Positions 8,562 through 17,362 are shown, counted from the first letter of the stretch. The stretch is 64,000 bases of DNA from Streptomyces candidus (GCF_014207445.1 NZ_JACHEM010000002.1:62001-126000), one strand, 5' to 3'. The notes: generated by a model from the sequence alone, not told the origin. Translations and numbers: made by a program.

Positions 8562-9347
8562 TCAGACCCGGCGCAGCACCGCGACGACCTTGCCGAGGAT
8601 GGTCGCTTCGTCGCCGGGGATCGGCTGGTAGGCGGCGTTGTGCGGCAGCAGCCAGATGTGGTTGTCCTCGCGCTTGAACCGCTTGACCGTGGCCTCGCCG
8701 TCCAGCATCGCGGCCACGATGTCGCCGTTCTCCGCGACCGGCTGGCGGCGCACCGTCACCCAGTCGCCGTCACAGATCGCGGCCTCCACCATCGAGTCGC
8801 CGACCACCTTGAGGACGAACAGTTCGCCGTCGCCCACCAGCTGCCGGGGGAGCGGGAAGACGTCCTCGACGGACTCCTCGGCGAGGATCGGCCCGCCGGC
8901 CGCGATCCGGCCCACCAGCGGAACGTACGAAGCGGCGGGCTTGCCGGTCGTGTCGGTGGTCTGCGTGCTCGGCTGGTCGGAGCCGCGCACCTCGTACGCC
9001 CGGGGGCGGTGCGGGTCCCGGCGCAGGAAGCCCTTCCGTTCGAGCGCCATCAGCTGATGGGCCACGGAGGACGTGCTCGACAGGCCCACCGCCTGACCGA
9101 TCTCGCGCATGGACGGCGGATATCCCCGCCGCTGCACGGAGTCCCTGATGACCTCGATGACCCGCCGCTGCCGGTCCGTGAGACCGGAGCTGTCCGCCCG
9201 GATCCCGGGAGGTCGGCCGGGCAGCGAGCGTGTGGGCTTGCCGCCGTCGGGGTTCGTGGCTGCGTCGTTCATGGCATGCACCGGCTCAAGTCGGCCCTGG
9301 GAGCGGTCCTGGGCGGCGATCGTGGCACTGTCTGCGGTGGTCGTCAT
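8562..9347 (-). CDS. lexA: LexA, SOS repressor
   Basis: LexA of 261 residues, the self-cleaving repressor of the SOS regulon. The N-terminal winged helix holds [21 protein letters not shown]. The Ala-Gly cleavage bond lies in [13 protein letters not shown]. The S24 catalytic pair is the serine of [11 protein letters not shown] and the lysine of [11 protein letters not shown]. The ATG at 9347 follows a GAGAGGGG ribosome site; this gives the roughly 50-residue N-terminal extension usual in Streptomyces LexA. The gene is convergent with a helicase and divergent from nrdR. A LexA box overlaps its promoter, so it is autorepressed and induced by RecA-promoted cleavage. Confidence 0.97.
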   Translation of the reverse strand: MTTTADSATIAAQDRSQGRLEPVHAMNDAATNPDGGKPTRSLPGRPPGIRADSSGLTDRQRRVIEVIRDSVQRRGYPPSMREIGQAVGLSSTSSVAHQLMALERKGFLRRDPHRPRAYEVRGSDQPSTQTTDTTGKPAASYVPLVGRIAAGGPILAEESVEDVFPLPRQLVGDGELFVLKVVGDSMVEAAICDGDWVTVRRQPVAENGDIVAAMLDGEATVKRFKREDNHIWLLPHNAAYQPIPGDEATILGKVVAVLRRV

Positions 9348-9383
9348 GGTCGGCCCCTCTCGAATGGTCTCCCTGACCGGACA

Positions 9384-9413
9384 ACGGTAGTAGCTTTCGA
9401 AAGGTTGCGCCAA
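9384..9413 (-). promoter_or_regulatory. Candidate lexA promoter
   Basis: On the minus strand, TTGGCG (9413-9408) and TACCGT (9389-9384) are separated by 18 bp, a plausible HrdB-type promoter about 30 nt upstream of the lexA ribosome site. The LexA box overlaps its -35 element, the usual geometry for repression. Transcription start not verified. Confidence 0.5.
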
Positions 9414-9425
9414 ACACACGTTCGA
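9410..9425. promoter_or_regulatory. LexA box (autoregulatory operator)
   Basis: CCAAAC-ACAC-GTTCGA matches the actinobacterial LexA operator TCGAAC-N4-GTTCGA at 10 of 12 specified positions, with one perfect half-site. It lies 63 bp upstream of the lexA start and over the candidate -35. Position and family knowledge together make this convincing. Confidence 0.85.
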
Positions 9426-9766
9426 GTGAAAAACTGCGGAATGCCTGCACTATTCGTACGGATGGGTGTATAGGCGCGGCGTCGGCGGTGTTTTCCCGCG
9501 ATACCCCCGAACGGCAATTCGGTTCATTACGGTAGCCTCCTTCGTCGGGTCGAAAGACGCTCGAAGCGCCCGGGGGTCGTGCGAGGGCTCCCGGCGGGCT
9601 CGCGCCGCGCCCGTCGCCACGGTTTCCGCTGGGCCGTCCGGGGCACCGGAAGGCAGAACCGTCCGCCGCGTCCCGTACCCTCGTGGGCGACCCCCGCAGA
9701 CCCCTCCCGGACGCGTCGCGCGTCCTGGTTCGCCGCGACACGCGCGTAGGGCCGGAAGTCCGGTGA

Positions 9767-9782
9767 ACCCCAGATCTAGTGG
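9767..9782. promoter_or_regulatory. NrdR box 1
   Basis: ACCCCAGATCTAGTGG agrees with the NrdR-box consensus (acaCwAtATaTwGtgt) at about 11 of 16 positions, including the conserved right half. With the second site about three helical turns downstream it forms the usual tandem arrangement before nrd genes. Confidence 0.7.
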
Positions 9783-9798
9783 TTGAATCTCCGTAGCT

Positions 9799-9814
9799 AC
9801 CCACAAGTTGTGGT
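9799..9814. promoter_or_regulatory. NrdR box 2
   Basis: ACCCACAAGTTGTGGT contains the perfect palindrome CCACAA-G-TTGTGG and the GTG/CAC half-sites of NrdR boxes. Its centre is about 32 bp from box 1, on nearly the same helix face. It lies 110 bp before the nrdR start and just upstream of the -10-like hexamer TATGCT at 9844-9849. Confidence 0.65.
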
Positions 9815-9923
9815 TCGCGGTCTGGCGGAGCCCGGACATCGTTTATGCTGGGTACCGCTTCGAAGGCCCGTTCCGCGGCCCGCCGGAGCTCTTCAGTCGT
9901 GTCGCGAAGGAGGCCTTGGAACC

Positions 9924-10436
9924 ATGCACTGCCCCTTCTGCAGGCACCCCGACAGCCGAGTGGTCGACAGCCGCACCACGGACGACGGGACGTCGATCCG
10001 CAGGCGCCGTCAGTGCCCCGACTGTTCCCGTCGTTTCACGACGGTGGAGACGGCCTCACTGATGGTGATCAAGCGCAGCGGGGTCACCGAGCCCTTCAGC
10101 CGTACGAAGGTGATCTCCGGCGTCCGCAAGGCGTGCCAGGGCCGCCCGGTCACCGAGGACGCCCTCGCCAAGCTCGGCCAGCGGGTCGAGGAGGCGGTGC
10201 GCGCCACCGGCAGTGCCGAGCTGACCACCCACGACGTGGGTCTGGCCATCCTCGGACCGCTCCAGGAGCTGGACCTCGTGGCGTACCTGCGGTTCGCGTC
10301 CGTCTACCGGGCGTTCGACTCGCTGGAGGACTTCGAGGCCGCCGTCACGGAACTCCGTGACGAGCGGCCGCATGCCCAGGGACGCGGGCCCGGTGCACCC
10401 CCCGGGGTGCCCGTGCCTGCCGCGGCCACCGAGTAG
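9924..10436 (+). CDS. nrdR: NrdR, ribonucleotide reductase repressor
   Basis: NrdR of 170 residues, an ATP/dATP-sensing repressor of ribonucleotide reductase genes. The N-terminal zinc ribbon uses CPFC at the start and CPDC near residue 31, followed by the ATP-cone ([24 protein letters not shown] onward). The last 20 or so residues are a Gly/Pro-rich tail beyond the usual end of the family. ATG at 9924 after GAAGGAGG. It precedes nrdJ with two NrdR-box-like sites upstream of the pair, so autorepression together with nrdJ is expected. Confidence 0.97.
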   Translation: MHCPFCRHPDSRVVDSRTTDDGTSIRRRRQCPDCSRRFTTVETASLMVIKRSGVTEPFSRTKVISGVRKACQGRPVTEDALAKLGQRVEEAVRATGSAELTTHDVGLAILGPLQELDLVAYLRFASVYRAFDSLEDFEAAVTELRDERPHAQGRGPGAPPGVPVPAAATE

Positions 10437-10607
10437 CACGGCCGGATCGGCCCTCCTGCCGATCGGCTGCCGGGTACGACGGCCGGCGGCACACCAAGAC
10501 CTGTCACGGATGACGCGCTGTGCGCGACTGCCGGGACATCAGACACACAACGTGCCCTGGGAAGAACTGGGCACTTCTGGGCGTTTTAGCCCGATATGGG
10601 AGGCGGC

Positions 10608-13499
10608 ATGACCGAGACGACGAGCGGCCCGGCACGAGGTTCCCGCAGCAAGGGAGCCAAGGGCAGCAAGGGTCTGCGTATCGAGCGCATCCACACCACT
10701 CCTGGCGTGCACCCGTACGACGAGGTGGTCTGGGAGCATCGTGACGTCGTCATGACCAACTGGCGCGACGGCTCGATCAACTTCGAGCAGCGTGGCGTCG
10801 AGTTCCCCGACTTCTGGTCGGTGAACGCGGTCAACATCGTCACCAGCAAGTACTTCCGCGGCGCGGTCGGCACCCCGCAGCGCGAGACCGGTCTCAGGCA
10901 GCTCATCGACCGGATCGTGAAGACCTACCGCAAGGCCGGCGAGGACTACGGCTACTTTGCCTCCCCGGCGGACGCCGAGATCTTCGAGCACGAGCTGGCC
11001 TACGCCCTCCTGCACCAGATCTTCAGCTTCAACAGCCCCGTCTGGTTCAACGTGGGCACCCCGCAGCCGCAGCAGGTCTCCGCGTGCTTCATCCTGGCCG
11101 TCGACGACTCCATGGAGTCGATCCTCGACTGGTACAAGGAAGAGGGAATGATCTTCAAGGGCGGCTCCGGTGCCGGCCTGAACCTCTCCCGCATCCGCTC
11201 CTCCAAGGAGCTGCTGTCCTCCGGCGGCAACGCCTCCGGCCCGGTCTCCTTCATGCGCGGTGCCGACGCCTCCGCCGGAACCATCAAGTCCGGCGGCGCC
11301 ACCCGCCGCGCGGCCAAGATGGTCATCCTCGACGTCGACCACCCCGACATCGAGAACTTCATCGAGACCAAGGTGAAGGAGGAGGAGAAGATCCGCGCCC
11401 TGCGCGACGCGGGCTTCGACATGGACCTGGGCGGTGACGACATCACGTCCGTCCAGTACCAGAACGCCAACAACTCCGTACGCGTGAACGACGAGTTCAT
11501 GAAGGCCGTCGAGGCCGGCGGCAAGTTCGGCCTGCGCGCCCGCATGACCGGCGACGTCATCGAAGAGGTCGAGGCGAAGTCCCTCTTCCGCAAGATGGCC
11601 GAGGCGGCCTGGGCCTGCGCCGACCCGGGCATCCAGTACGACGACACCATCAACAAGTGGCACACCTGCCCGGAGTCCGGCCGGATCAACGGCTCGAACC
11701 CGTGCAGCGAGTACATGCACCTGGACAACACCTCGTGCAACCTCGCCTCGCTCAACCTCATGAAGTTCCTCAAGGACGACGGCCTGGGCAACCAGTCCTT
11801 CGAGTCCGAGCGCTTCGCCAAGGTCGTCGAGCTGGTCATCACCGCGATGGACATCTCCATCTGCTTCGCGGACTTCCCCACCGAGAAGATCGGTGAGAAC
11901 ACCCGCGCCTTCCGCCAGCTGGGCATCGGCTACGCCAACCTGGGCGCGCTTCTCATGGCGACCGGCCACGCGTACGACTCCGACGGCGGCCGCGCCCTCG
12001 CCGGCGCGATCACCTCGCTGATGACGGGCACCTCGTACAAGCGCAGCGCCGAGCTGGCCTCGGTCGTCGGCCCGTACGACGGCTACGCCCGCAACGCCGA
12101 GCCGCACCAGCGCGTCATGAAGCAGCACGCCGACGCCAACGCCGCCGCGATCCACGTCGACGACCTGGACAACCCGATCTGGGCCGCCGCGACGGAGGCC
12201 TGGCAGGACGTCCTGCGCCTCGGCGCGAAGAACGGCTTCCGCAACGCGCAGGCCTCGGTCATCGCGCCCACCGGCACCATCGGTCTCGCGATGTCCTGCG
12301 ACACCACCGGCCTTGAGCCCGACCTCGCGCTGGTCAAGTTCAAGAAGCTCGTCGGCGGCGGCTCGATGCAGATCGTCAACGGCACCGTCCCGCAGGCCCT
12401 GCGCCGCCTGGGCTACCAGGAGGAGCAGATCGAGGCGATCGTCGCCCACATCGCCGAGAACGGCAACGTGATCGACGCGCCCGGCCTGAAGACCGAGCAC
12501 TACGAGGTCTTCGACTGCGCGATGGGCGAGCGTTCCATCTCCGCGATGGGCCACGTCCGCATGATGGCGGCCATCCAGCCGTGGATCTCCGGCGCCCTGT
12601 CCAAGACGGTCAACCTGCCGGAGACGGCGACCGTCGAGGACGTCGAGGAGGTCTACTTCGAGGCCTGGAAGCTGGGCGTCAAGGCGCTCGCGATCTACCG
12701 CGACAACTGCAAGGTCGGCCAGCCCCTCTCCGCCAAGAAGAAGGAGAAGGAGGCCGTCACGGCCAAGGCCGAGGACACCATCCGCAGCGCCGTCGAGAAG
12801 GTCATCGAGTACCGCCCGGTCCGCAAGCGCCTGCCGAAGGGCCGCCCGGGGATCACCACCTCCTTCACGGTGGGTGGCGCCGAGGGCTACATGACCGCCA
12901 ACTCCTACCCGGACGACGGTCTCGGTGAGGTCTTCCTCAAGATGTCCAAGCAGGGCTCGACCCTCGCGGGCATGATGGACGCCTTCTCCATCGCGGTCTC
13001 CGTGGGCCTCCAGTACGGCGTGCCGCTGGAGACCTACGTCTCGAAGTTCGTCAATATGCGCTTCGAGCCGGCCGGCATGACGGACGACCCGGACGTGCGG
13101 ATGGCGCAGTCGATCGTCGACTACATCTTCCGCCGCCTGGCGCTGGACTTCCTGCCCTTCGAGACGCGCTCCGCGCTCGGCATCCACTCGGCCGAGGAGC
13201 GTCAGCGCCACCTCGACACCGGTTCGTACGAGCCGTCGCTGGAGGAGGACGAGCTGGACGTGGAGGGCATGTCCCAGTCCGCGCCGCTCACGGAGACGGT
13301 GAAGGCGGTGGCCGCGCCGAAGCCGGAGGCCGCCGCTCCGGCCCCGAAGCAGGCACCGCACACCTCGGCCGAGCTGGTCGAGATGCAGCTGGGCATCAAC
13401 GCCGACGCCCCGCTCTGCTTCTCCTGCGGCACCAAGATGCAGCGCGCGGGCAGCTGTTACATCTGCGAGGGCTGCGGCTCGACCAGCGGTTGCAGCTGA
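10608..13499 (+). CDS. nrdJ: Adenosylcobalamin-dependent (class II) ribonucleotide reductase
   Basis: The B12-dependent class II reductase, 963 residues, which makes deoxyribonucleotides without oxygen. Visible are the NGSNPCSEYMHLDNTSCNLASLN stretch with the radical-site Cys and Glu, APTGTIGLAMSCDTTG in the catalytic barrel, and a C-terminal Cys-rich module (CFSCGTKM, then CYICEGCG) that fits the redox-active or zinc tail of this group. ATG at 10608 is preceded by GGGAGG; an ATG 12 bases earlier would overlap that ribosome site. It follows nrdR after 171 bp and is probably in the same NrdR-controlled unit. Confidence 0.97.
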   Translation: MTETTSGPARGSRSKGAKGSKGLRIERIHTTPGVHPYDEVVWEHRDVVMTNWRDGSINFEQRGVEFPDFWSVNAVNIVTSKYFRGAVGTPQRETGLRQLIDRIVKTYRKAGEDYGYFASPADAEIFEHELAYALLHQIFSFNSPVWFNVGTPQPQQVSACFILAVDDSMESILDWYKEEGMIFKGGSGAGLNLSRIRSSKELLSSGGNASGPVSFMRGADASAGTIKSGGATRRAAKMVILDVDHPDIENFIETKVKEEEKIRALRDAGFDMDLGGDDITSVQYQNANNSVRVNDEFMKAVEAGGKFGLRARMTGDVIEEVEAKSLFRKMAEAAWACADPGIQYDDTINKWHTCPESGRINGSNPCSEYMHLDNTSCNLASLNLMKFLKDDGLGNQSFESERFAKVVELVITAMDISICFADFPTEKIGENTRAFRQLGIGYANLGALLMATGHAYDSDGGRALAGAITSLMTGTSYKRSAELASVVGPYDGYARNAEPHQRVMKQHADANAAAIHVDDLDNPIWAAATEAWQDVLRLGAKNGFRNAQASVIAPTGTIGLAMSCDTTGLEPDLALVKFKKLVGGGSMQIVNGTVPQALRRLGYQEEQIEAIVAHIAENGNVIDAPGLKTEHYEVFDCAMGERSISAMGHVRMMAAIQPWISGALSKTVNLPETATVEDVEEVYFEAWKLGVKALAIYRDNCKVGQPLSAKKKEKEAVTAKAEDTIRSAVEKVIEYRPVRKRLPKGRPGITTSFTVGGAEGYMTANSYPDDGLGEVFLKMSKQGSTLAGMMDAFSIAVSVGLQYGVPLETYVSKFVNMRFEPAGMTDDPDVRMAQSIVDYIFRRLALDFLPFETRSALGIHSAEERQRHLDTGSYEPSLEEDELDVEGMSQSAPLTETVKAVAAPKPEAAAPAPKQAPHTSAELVEMQLGINADAPLCFSCGTKMQRAGSCYICEGCGSTSGCS

Positions 13500-13529
13500 G
13501 CCGGCTGACGCCCCGATGAGGGCGTGACA

Positions 13530-13567
13530 CGAAGGGCGGCGGACCCGGAAGGGATCGCCGCCCTTCG
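13530..13567 (+). terminator. Terminator after nrdJ
   Basis: Perfect 12-bp stem (CGAAGGGCGGCG and its complement) with a 14-base loop, 30 bp after the nrdJ stop codon. Confidence 0.75.
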
Positions 13568-13626
13568 CCGTACGTCAGGACGGTGCCGTGTACGTCGGCG
13601 CTGTGCCGTACGTCAGGACGGTGCCG
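13567..13626. repeat. 22-bp direct repeat downstream of nrdJ
   Basis: A 22-bp sequence starting GCCGTACGTCAGGACGGTGC occurs twice, at 13567-13588 and 13605-13626, without mismatch. A partial copy (GTACGTCGG) lies between them. It is intergenic, between the nrdJ terminator and the 3' end of the TerD gene. Function unknown. Confidence 0.85.
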
Positions 13627-13679
13627 AGTGCCGGGGCGTGCCGTGGGACGGGACCGGTGTGCGGCGGGGCTGCCGGGCG

Positions 13680-14210
13680 TCAGGAATGTTGTCCGCCCAT
13701 CAGCCGGGCGAACTCCTCCGGGTCGGCGTCGAATCCGCGCAGCAGTTCGCGCAGGCCCCAGCTGCCGGCCGCGTCGCGGACGAATTCGGCGACCGTCGCG
13801 GCGGTCGCGTGGGACACCGAGGCGAAGTCGTGCCGTGCGAGTTCGGTATAGCCTTCGAGGATCCGCAGGTCAGCGCTCTGTATGTCGCCGAATTCCTTTC
13901 TCCCGTCCCGCTGTTGGATCGCCACACCGAGCACGACGCGCCCGTACCGGTCGGCCAGCCGGTCGAGTTCGAGCGTCATCTGCTCGTCGGTGCCGAAGCC
14001 CTGTCCGGTCTTGCTGTCCCGGTTGAGGGTGATGGTGCCGTCCGGGGAGCGGCTGCCGAAGTGCACCAGGTACACCGGGCTGCCGTACGGGTCGTCCGCC
14101 CCGTAGGTCGCGGCGACGATGTCGAGGTCGCTGGCGGCTGTGCCGAACGGGCTCGGGTCCCATTTCAGGGTGACCACGACCTTGGCGATCCCCTTGTTGA
14201 AGCTGCTCAA
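13680..14210 (-). CDS. TerD-family protein
   Basis: A TerD-domain protein of 176 residues, a family of Ca2+-binding beta-sandwich proteins linked to tellurite and other stress phenotypes and, in streptomycetes, to development. Recognisable parts are VTLKWDPSPFGTAASDLDIVAATYGADDPYG, then LNRDSKTGQGFGTDEQMTLEL with the acidic metal-binding positions, and VVLGVAIQ. I place the start at the TTG at 14210 (protein begins SSFNKGIAKV) because GGAGGA lies eight bases before it; the longer GTG at 14249 has no ribosome site and adds a basic leader. It stands alone, with no tellurite operon around it. Confidence 0.88.
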   Translation of the reverse strand: MSSFNKGIAKVVVTLKWDPSPFGTAASDLDIVAATYGADDPYGSPVYLVHFGSRSPDGTITLNRDSKTGQGFGTDEQMTLELDRLADRYGRVVLGVAIQQRDGRKEFGDIQSADLRILEGYTELARHDFASVSHATAATVAEFVRDAAGSWGLRELLRGFDADPEEFARLMGGQHS

Positions 14211-14380
14211 CTTGGCTTTCCTCCGCTTCCTTTGTGCGTTGATCCTCACAGGGGAGCACAGGGCGGGACAAGCGGTTCATGGATTCCCGCGCGTACGGCG
14301 GCCGTTGGTGCCCGCCGACGGCCTCGGCGCGGGAGCCCGTGCGTCCCCTCGCGGGGTGACCGGGGCCACCCATCTGGCCG

Positions 14381-14386
14381 TACGAT
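14381..14386 (+). promoter_or_regulatory. -10 hexamer of a likely leaderless mRNA (DUF4937 gene)
   Basis: TACGAT ends six bases before the GTG start at 14393 and no ribosome site precedes the gene. No convincing -35 was seen. Confidence 0.45.
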
Positions 14387-14392
14387 GGCGCG

Positions 14393-14998
14393 GTGCTGGT
14401 CAAGTGGATTCGTTGCACCGTCGTGGACCGCCGAGGCTTCGAGCGGGGGCAGCGGAAGTGGGCGGGGCAGCTCGGCGAACCCGGATTCCGGGGCCAGAGC
14501 GGCGGCTGGAGCAGGGGGCGGGACGGAGTGGCCCATGTCTTCGCCTTCTGGGAGAGCCGCGCCTTCTACGACTCCTTCATGGCGCGCTCGCACGACCGGC
14601 TCGCGGCTGCCCAGGTGGGCACGTTCAAGAACGCCCAGGTCAAGCTTTTCGACTACCGCTTCGACATCAAGACGGGCTTCGAGCCGCGCTTCACGGACGC
14701 CGACGTGGTGCGTGTCGCGCACTGCAAGGTGCGTGAGGACCGTGTCGAACACTTCGCGCTGATGCAGGAGAAGGTCTGGAACCCGGCGATGGCGGGCTCG
14801 CCGGGGATGCTGCGGGGGCTGTTCGGCGAGGCCCCCGGCAACGAGTTCCTCGTGCTGTCCATGTGGCAGTCGGCCGCCGAGCACGGCAAGTACCGGGCGG
14901 AACGGGTCGAGCGACTCGCGCTGCGGGCGCAGACCGAGGCGGACGTGGCAGCACTGGCGGGCGACGTCGTGGAGCTGCAACCGTCCTGGACGGTGTGA
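14393..14998 (+). CDS. DUF4937 (YdbC-like) domain protein
   Basis: A 201-residue protein that looks like two consecutive ferredoxin-like modules: the first half holds WAGQLGEPGF, HVFAFWES and YDSFM, and the second HCKVREDRVEHFALMQEKVWNPAMAGSPGMLRG followed by EFLVLSMWQSAAEHGKY. These patterns are typical of DUF4937/YdbC-family dimeric alpha-beta barrels, related to antibiotic-monooxygenase folds. No function is established for the family that I can apply. The GTG start is six bases after TACGAT, suggesting a leaderless mRNA. It ends 18 bp from the convergent TetR gene. Confidence 0.75.
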   Translation: MLVKWIRCTVVDRRGFERGQRKWAGQLGEPGFRGQSGGWSRGRDGVAHVFAFWESRAFYDSFMARSHDRLAAAQVGTFKNAQVKLFDYRFDIKTGFEPRFTDADVVRVAHCKVREDRVEHFALMQEKVWNPAMAGSPGMLRGLFGEAPGNEFLVLSMWQSAAEHGKYRAERVERLALRAQTEADVAALAGDVVELQPSWTV

Positions 14999-15016
14999 AC
15001 TGCGCCTGTGAGCCGT

Positions 15017-15658
15017 TCAGCCGGCGCCCAGGGAGTACACCCCGGCCCTGACGGCGGCCAGAACGGCTGCGGCACTGCGGTCTGCCGCCGCCTCGTCGAC
15101 CGGCTCACGCGTGACGAAGAGGCGGAGGAAGAGCGGGGCGGACACCGCCCGGACCACCGCGCCCGCATCGATGTCCGGCGCGGCCTCGCCGCGGGTGACG
15201 GCGCGTGCGACGACGGCCTCGCAACGGGTGAACCGCACGGTGTAGAAGTCGCGCAGGGCCGAGGCCGCCTGGGGCGACTGGAGTGCGGCGGCGACGAACG
15301 CGGTGGGAGCCGCGGCCCGCGCGGGATCGGCGAAGGAGTCGACGACCTGCCGGGCCAGGGCGCGCAGGTCGCCCTCCAGACTGCCGGTGTCGGGCGGGGT
15401 CCAGTCGTCCTCACAGGCCATGTCCAGGGCGTCGGCAACCATGCCTTCGAGCCCGCCCCAGCGACGGTAGAGGGTCGTCTTGTGCACGCCGGAGTGCTCG
15501 GCCACGTACTCGACGGTCAGGCCCGGATAGCCGTGCTCCGTGAGTCCGGTGAGGACGGCGTCGCGGACGGCGACACGGGTGCGGGCGGTGCGTCCGCCGG
15601 GGCGGCGGGTGCCGTGGGTGGCGACCGGTGCGGATTCTGGAGTGCCACTGTCAGTCAA
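15017..15658 (-). CDS. TetR-family repressor divergent from an ABC-F gene
   Basis: A TetR-family regulator of 213 residues. The N-terminal helix-turn-helix is near residues 45-70 (LTVEYVAEHSGVHKTTLYRRWGG) and a TetR_C-type ligand domain follows. The start is a TTG at 15658 preceded by AGGAG; two inverted-repeat operators lie in the 87-bp gap, one over its own start site. It faces an ABC-F ATPase gene, so the simplest reading is that it represses both genes until an inducing, probably antibiotic-like, ligand binds. The ligand is unknown. Confidence 0.9.
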   Translation of the reverse strand: MTDSGTPESAPVATHGTRRPGGRTARTRVAVRDAVLTGLTEHGYPGLTVEYVAEHSGVHKTTLYRRWGGLEGMVADALDMACEDDWTPPDTGSLEGDLRALARQVVDSFADPARAAAPTAFVAAALQSPQAASALRDFYTVRFTRCEAVVARAVTRGEAAPDIDAGAVVRAVSAPLFLRLFVTREPVDEAAADRSAAAVLAAVRAGVYSLGAG

Positions 15659-15677
15659 TTGCTACTCCTGTTGCGTT
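15658..15677. promoter_or_regulatory. TetR operator copy 2 (imperfect)
   Basis: ATTGCTACTCCTGTTGCGTT agrees with the better operator at 15707-15726 at 15 of 20 positions and shares its right half GTTGCGTT. It overlaps the TetR ribosome site and first base of its start codon, which would suit autorepression. Confidence 0.55.
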
Positions 15678-15706
15678 AAGGGTGGGTCGCGTGCCATGCT
15701 CATCGT

Positions 15707-15726
15707 AACGCGACTCAAGTTGCGTT
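15707..15726. promoter_or_regulatory. TetR operator copy 1
   Basis: AACGCGACTCAAGTTGCGTT is a near-perfect palindrome: 16 of 20 bases are symmetric, with perfect AACGC/GCGTT arms. It lies 19 bp before the ABC-F start, within the intergenic region shared with the divergent TetR gene. Confidence 0.75.
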
Positions 15727-15745
15727 TGTCTGCCTGGAGGCGCCC

Positions 15746-17362
15746 TTGTCTGCCCGGTCCCAGCTCTCGCTGCGCGGAGTGACCGTCTCCCGCGGTGACC
15801 GGCTCCTGCTCGATGACGTCACGCTGACCGTCCGCCCCGGCGAGAGGCTGGGCATCGTCGGGGAGAACGGCGCGGGAAAGTCCACCCTGCTCGGACTCCT
15901 CGCCGGACTCCACGTCCCCGACGAGGGCGAGGTCGTGACGGTCGCGGCCCGTGGAGCCGGGCTGCTCGCGCAGACCCCGCAACTTCCCCCTGACCGCACG
16001 GTGGGCGACGCGGTGGACGCCGCACTCGCCGAACTTCGTTCCGTGGAAGCGCGGTTGCGCACCCTCGAAACAGAGCTCGGCTCCGCCGACGAGGCGACGC
16101 TCGCCGAATACGGTGACCTCCTCACGGCGTTCGAGCTGCGCGGTGGGTACGAGGCGGACGCCCGGGTCGACAAGGCTTTGCACGGACTCGGGCTGGCCGC
16201 CATCGGCCGGGAACGGGAGCTGGGCAGCCTGTCCGGCGGTGAACAGGCCAGGCTCGGTCTCGCCTGTCTCCTCGCGGCGGCCCCGGAGGTGATGCTGCTG
16301 GACGAGCCCACCAACCACCTCGACGAATCCGCGCTCGACTGGCTGGAGGACGCCCTGCTCGCCCACCGCGGGACGGTCGTCGCGGTTTCCCACGACCGGC
16401 TGTTCCTGGAGCGGATCGCCACCTCGGTGCTCGAAGTCGACGCCGACCGGCGCACGGTCGTGCGCTACGGCGGCGGATACGCCGGATTCCGCGCGGAGCA
16501 GGCCGCCGCCCGGGTCCGCTGGGAACAGGCGTACACACGGTGGCGCGAGGAGCGCGCACAACTGGAGGCGTTCGCCGGAACCACCGCGCACGGCGTCGGC
16601 CAGGGGCACGCCATGAAGGACCGCAACAAAATGGCGTACGGCAGGGCCGGCAACCGGGTGCAGGCCTCGGTCTCCTCCCGGGTGCGCAACGCGCAGGAGC
16701 GGCTGCGGCGACTGGACGAGGAGCCCGTGCCCAGGCCCCCGGAGCCGATGCGTTTCCACGCCAGGCCGGTGGCCGGGGCAACCGCCGGTGCCCTGGTCGA
16801 GCTCCACGGCGTTAAGGTCGCGGGCCGGCTCGCCGTCGACGGCCTCACGGTCGCCGCAGGGCAGAAACTGCTCGTCCACGGCGGAAACGGCGCGGGCAAG
16901 ACCACGTTGCTGCGGGTCGTGGCCGGCGTCACGGAGCCGGACGAAGGGACGGTGACCCGGCGGGGACGCATCGGCTACCTGGCCCAGGAGGTACCCGTGC
17001 ACCGCCCCGCCGAGGACGTCCTGACCGCCTTCGGACGGGGGCTGCGGCTCACCGAGGACGAGCGGGCGGAACTCCTGCTGTCGTACGGCCTCTTCCGCCC
17101 CGGCGACCTCCGCGTGTCCGTCGGCTCCCTCTCGGCGGGGCAGCGGCGCCGGCTCGCGCTGGCCAGGCTGCTGGCCAGGCCCGCCGACCTCCTTCTCCTG
17201 GACGAGCCCGCCAACCACCTGGCGCTCGCCCTCGTGGAGGAGCTGGAGCAGGCACTCGCCGCGTGGACCGGAGCACTGGTGGTGGTCTCCCACGACCGGC
17301 TGCTGCGCCGCCGCTTCACCGGCGACATACGCCGGATGGAGGCGGGACGGCTGGCCGGTTGA
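15746..17362 (+). CDS. ABC-F ribosome-protection-type ATPase
   Basis: An ABC-F protein of 538 residues with two nucleotide-binding domains and no membrane segment. Domain 1 has GENGAGKST (about residue 39), LSGGEQARLGLA and LLDEPTNHLD. Domain 2 has GGNGAGKTT (about residue 378), LSAGQRRRLALAR and LLLDEPANHLA. An Arg-rich linker of about 85 residues (RWEQAYTRWREERAQLEAF to RVQASVSSRVRNAQERLRRLDEE) joins them. The family acts on the ribosome; antibiotic-resistance members dislodge drugs, and a divergent TetR gene favours that role over a housekeeping one. The TTG start follows TGGAGG. Drug specificity cannot be read from sequence. Confidence 0.9.
   Translation: MSARSQLSLRGVTVSRGDRLLLDDVTLTVRPGERLGIVGENGAGKSTLLGLLAGLHVPDEGEVVTVAARGAGLLAQTPQLPPDRTVGDAVDAALAELRSVEARLRTLETELGSADEATLAEYGDLLTAFELRGGYEADARVDKALHGLGLAAIGRERELGSLSGGEQARLGLACLLAAAPEVMLLDEPTNHLDESALDWLEDALLAHRGTVVAVSHDRLFLERIATSVLEVDADRRTVVRYGGGYAGFRAEQAAARVRWEQAYTRWREERAQLEAFAGTTAHGVGQGHAMKDRNKMAYGRAGNRVQASVSSRVRNAQERLRRLDEEPVPRPPEPMRFHARPVAGATAGALVELHGVKVAGRLAVDGLTVAAGQKLLVHGGNGAGKTTLLRVVAGVTEPDEGTVTRRGRIGYLAQEVPVHRPAEDVLTAFGRGLRLTEDERAELLLSYGLFRPGDLRVSVGSLSAGQRRRLALARLLARPADLLLLDEPANHLALALVEELEQALAAWTGALVVVSHDRLLRRRFTGDIRRMEAGRLAG

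Noticed and set aside
13680..14210. Tellurite-resistance or phage-defence ter operon
   Set aside because: Only a single TerD-domain gene is present, with none of the other ter genes around it.
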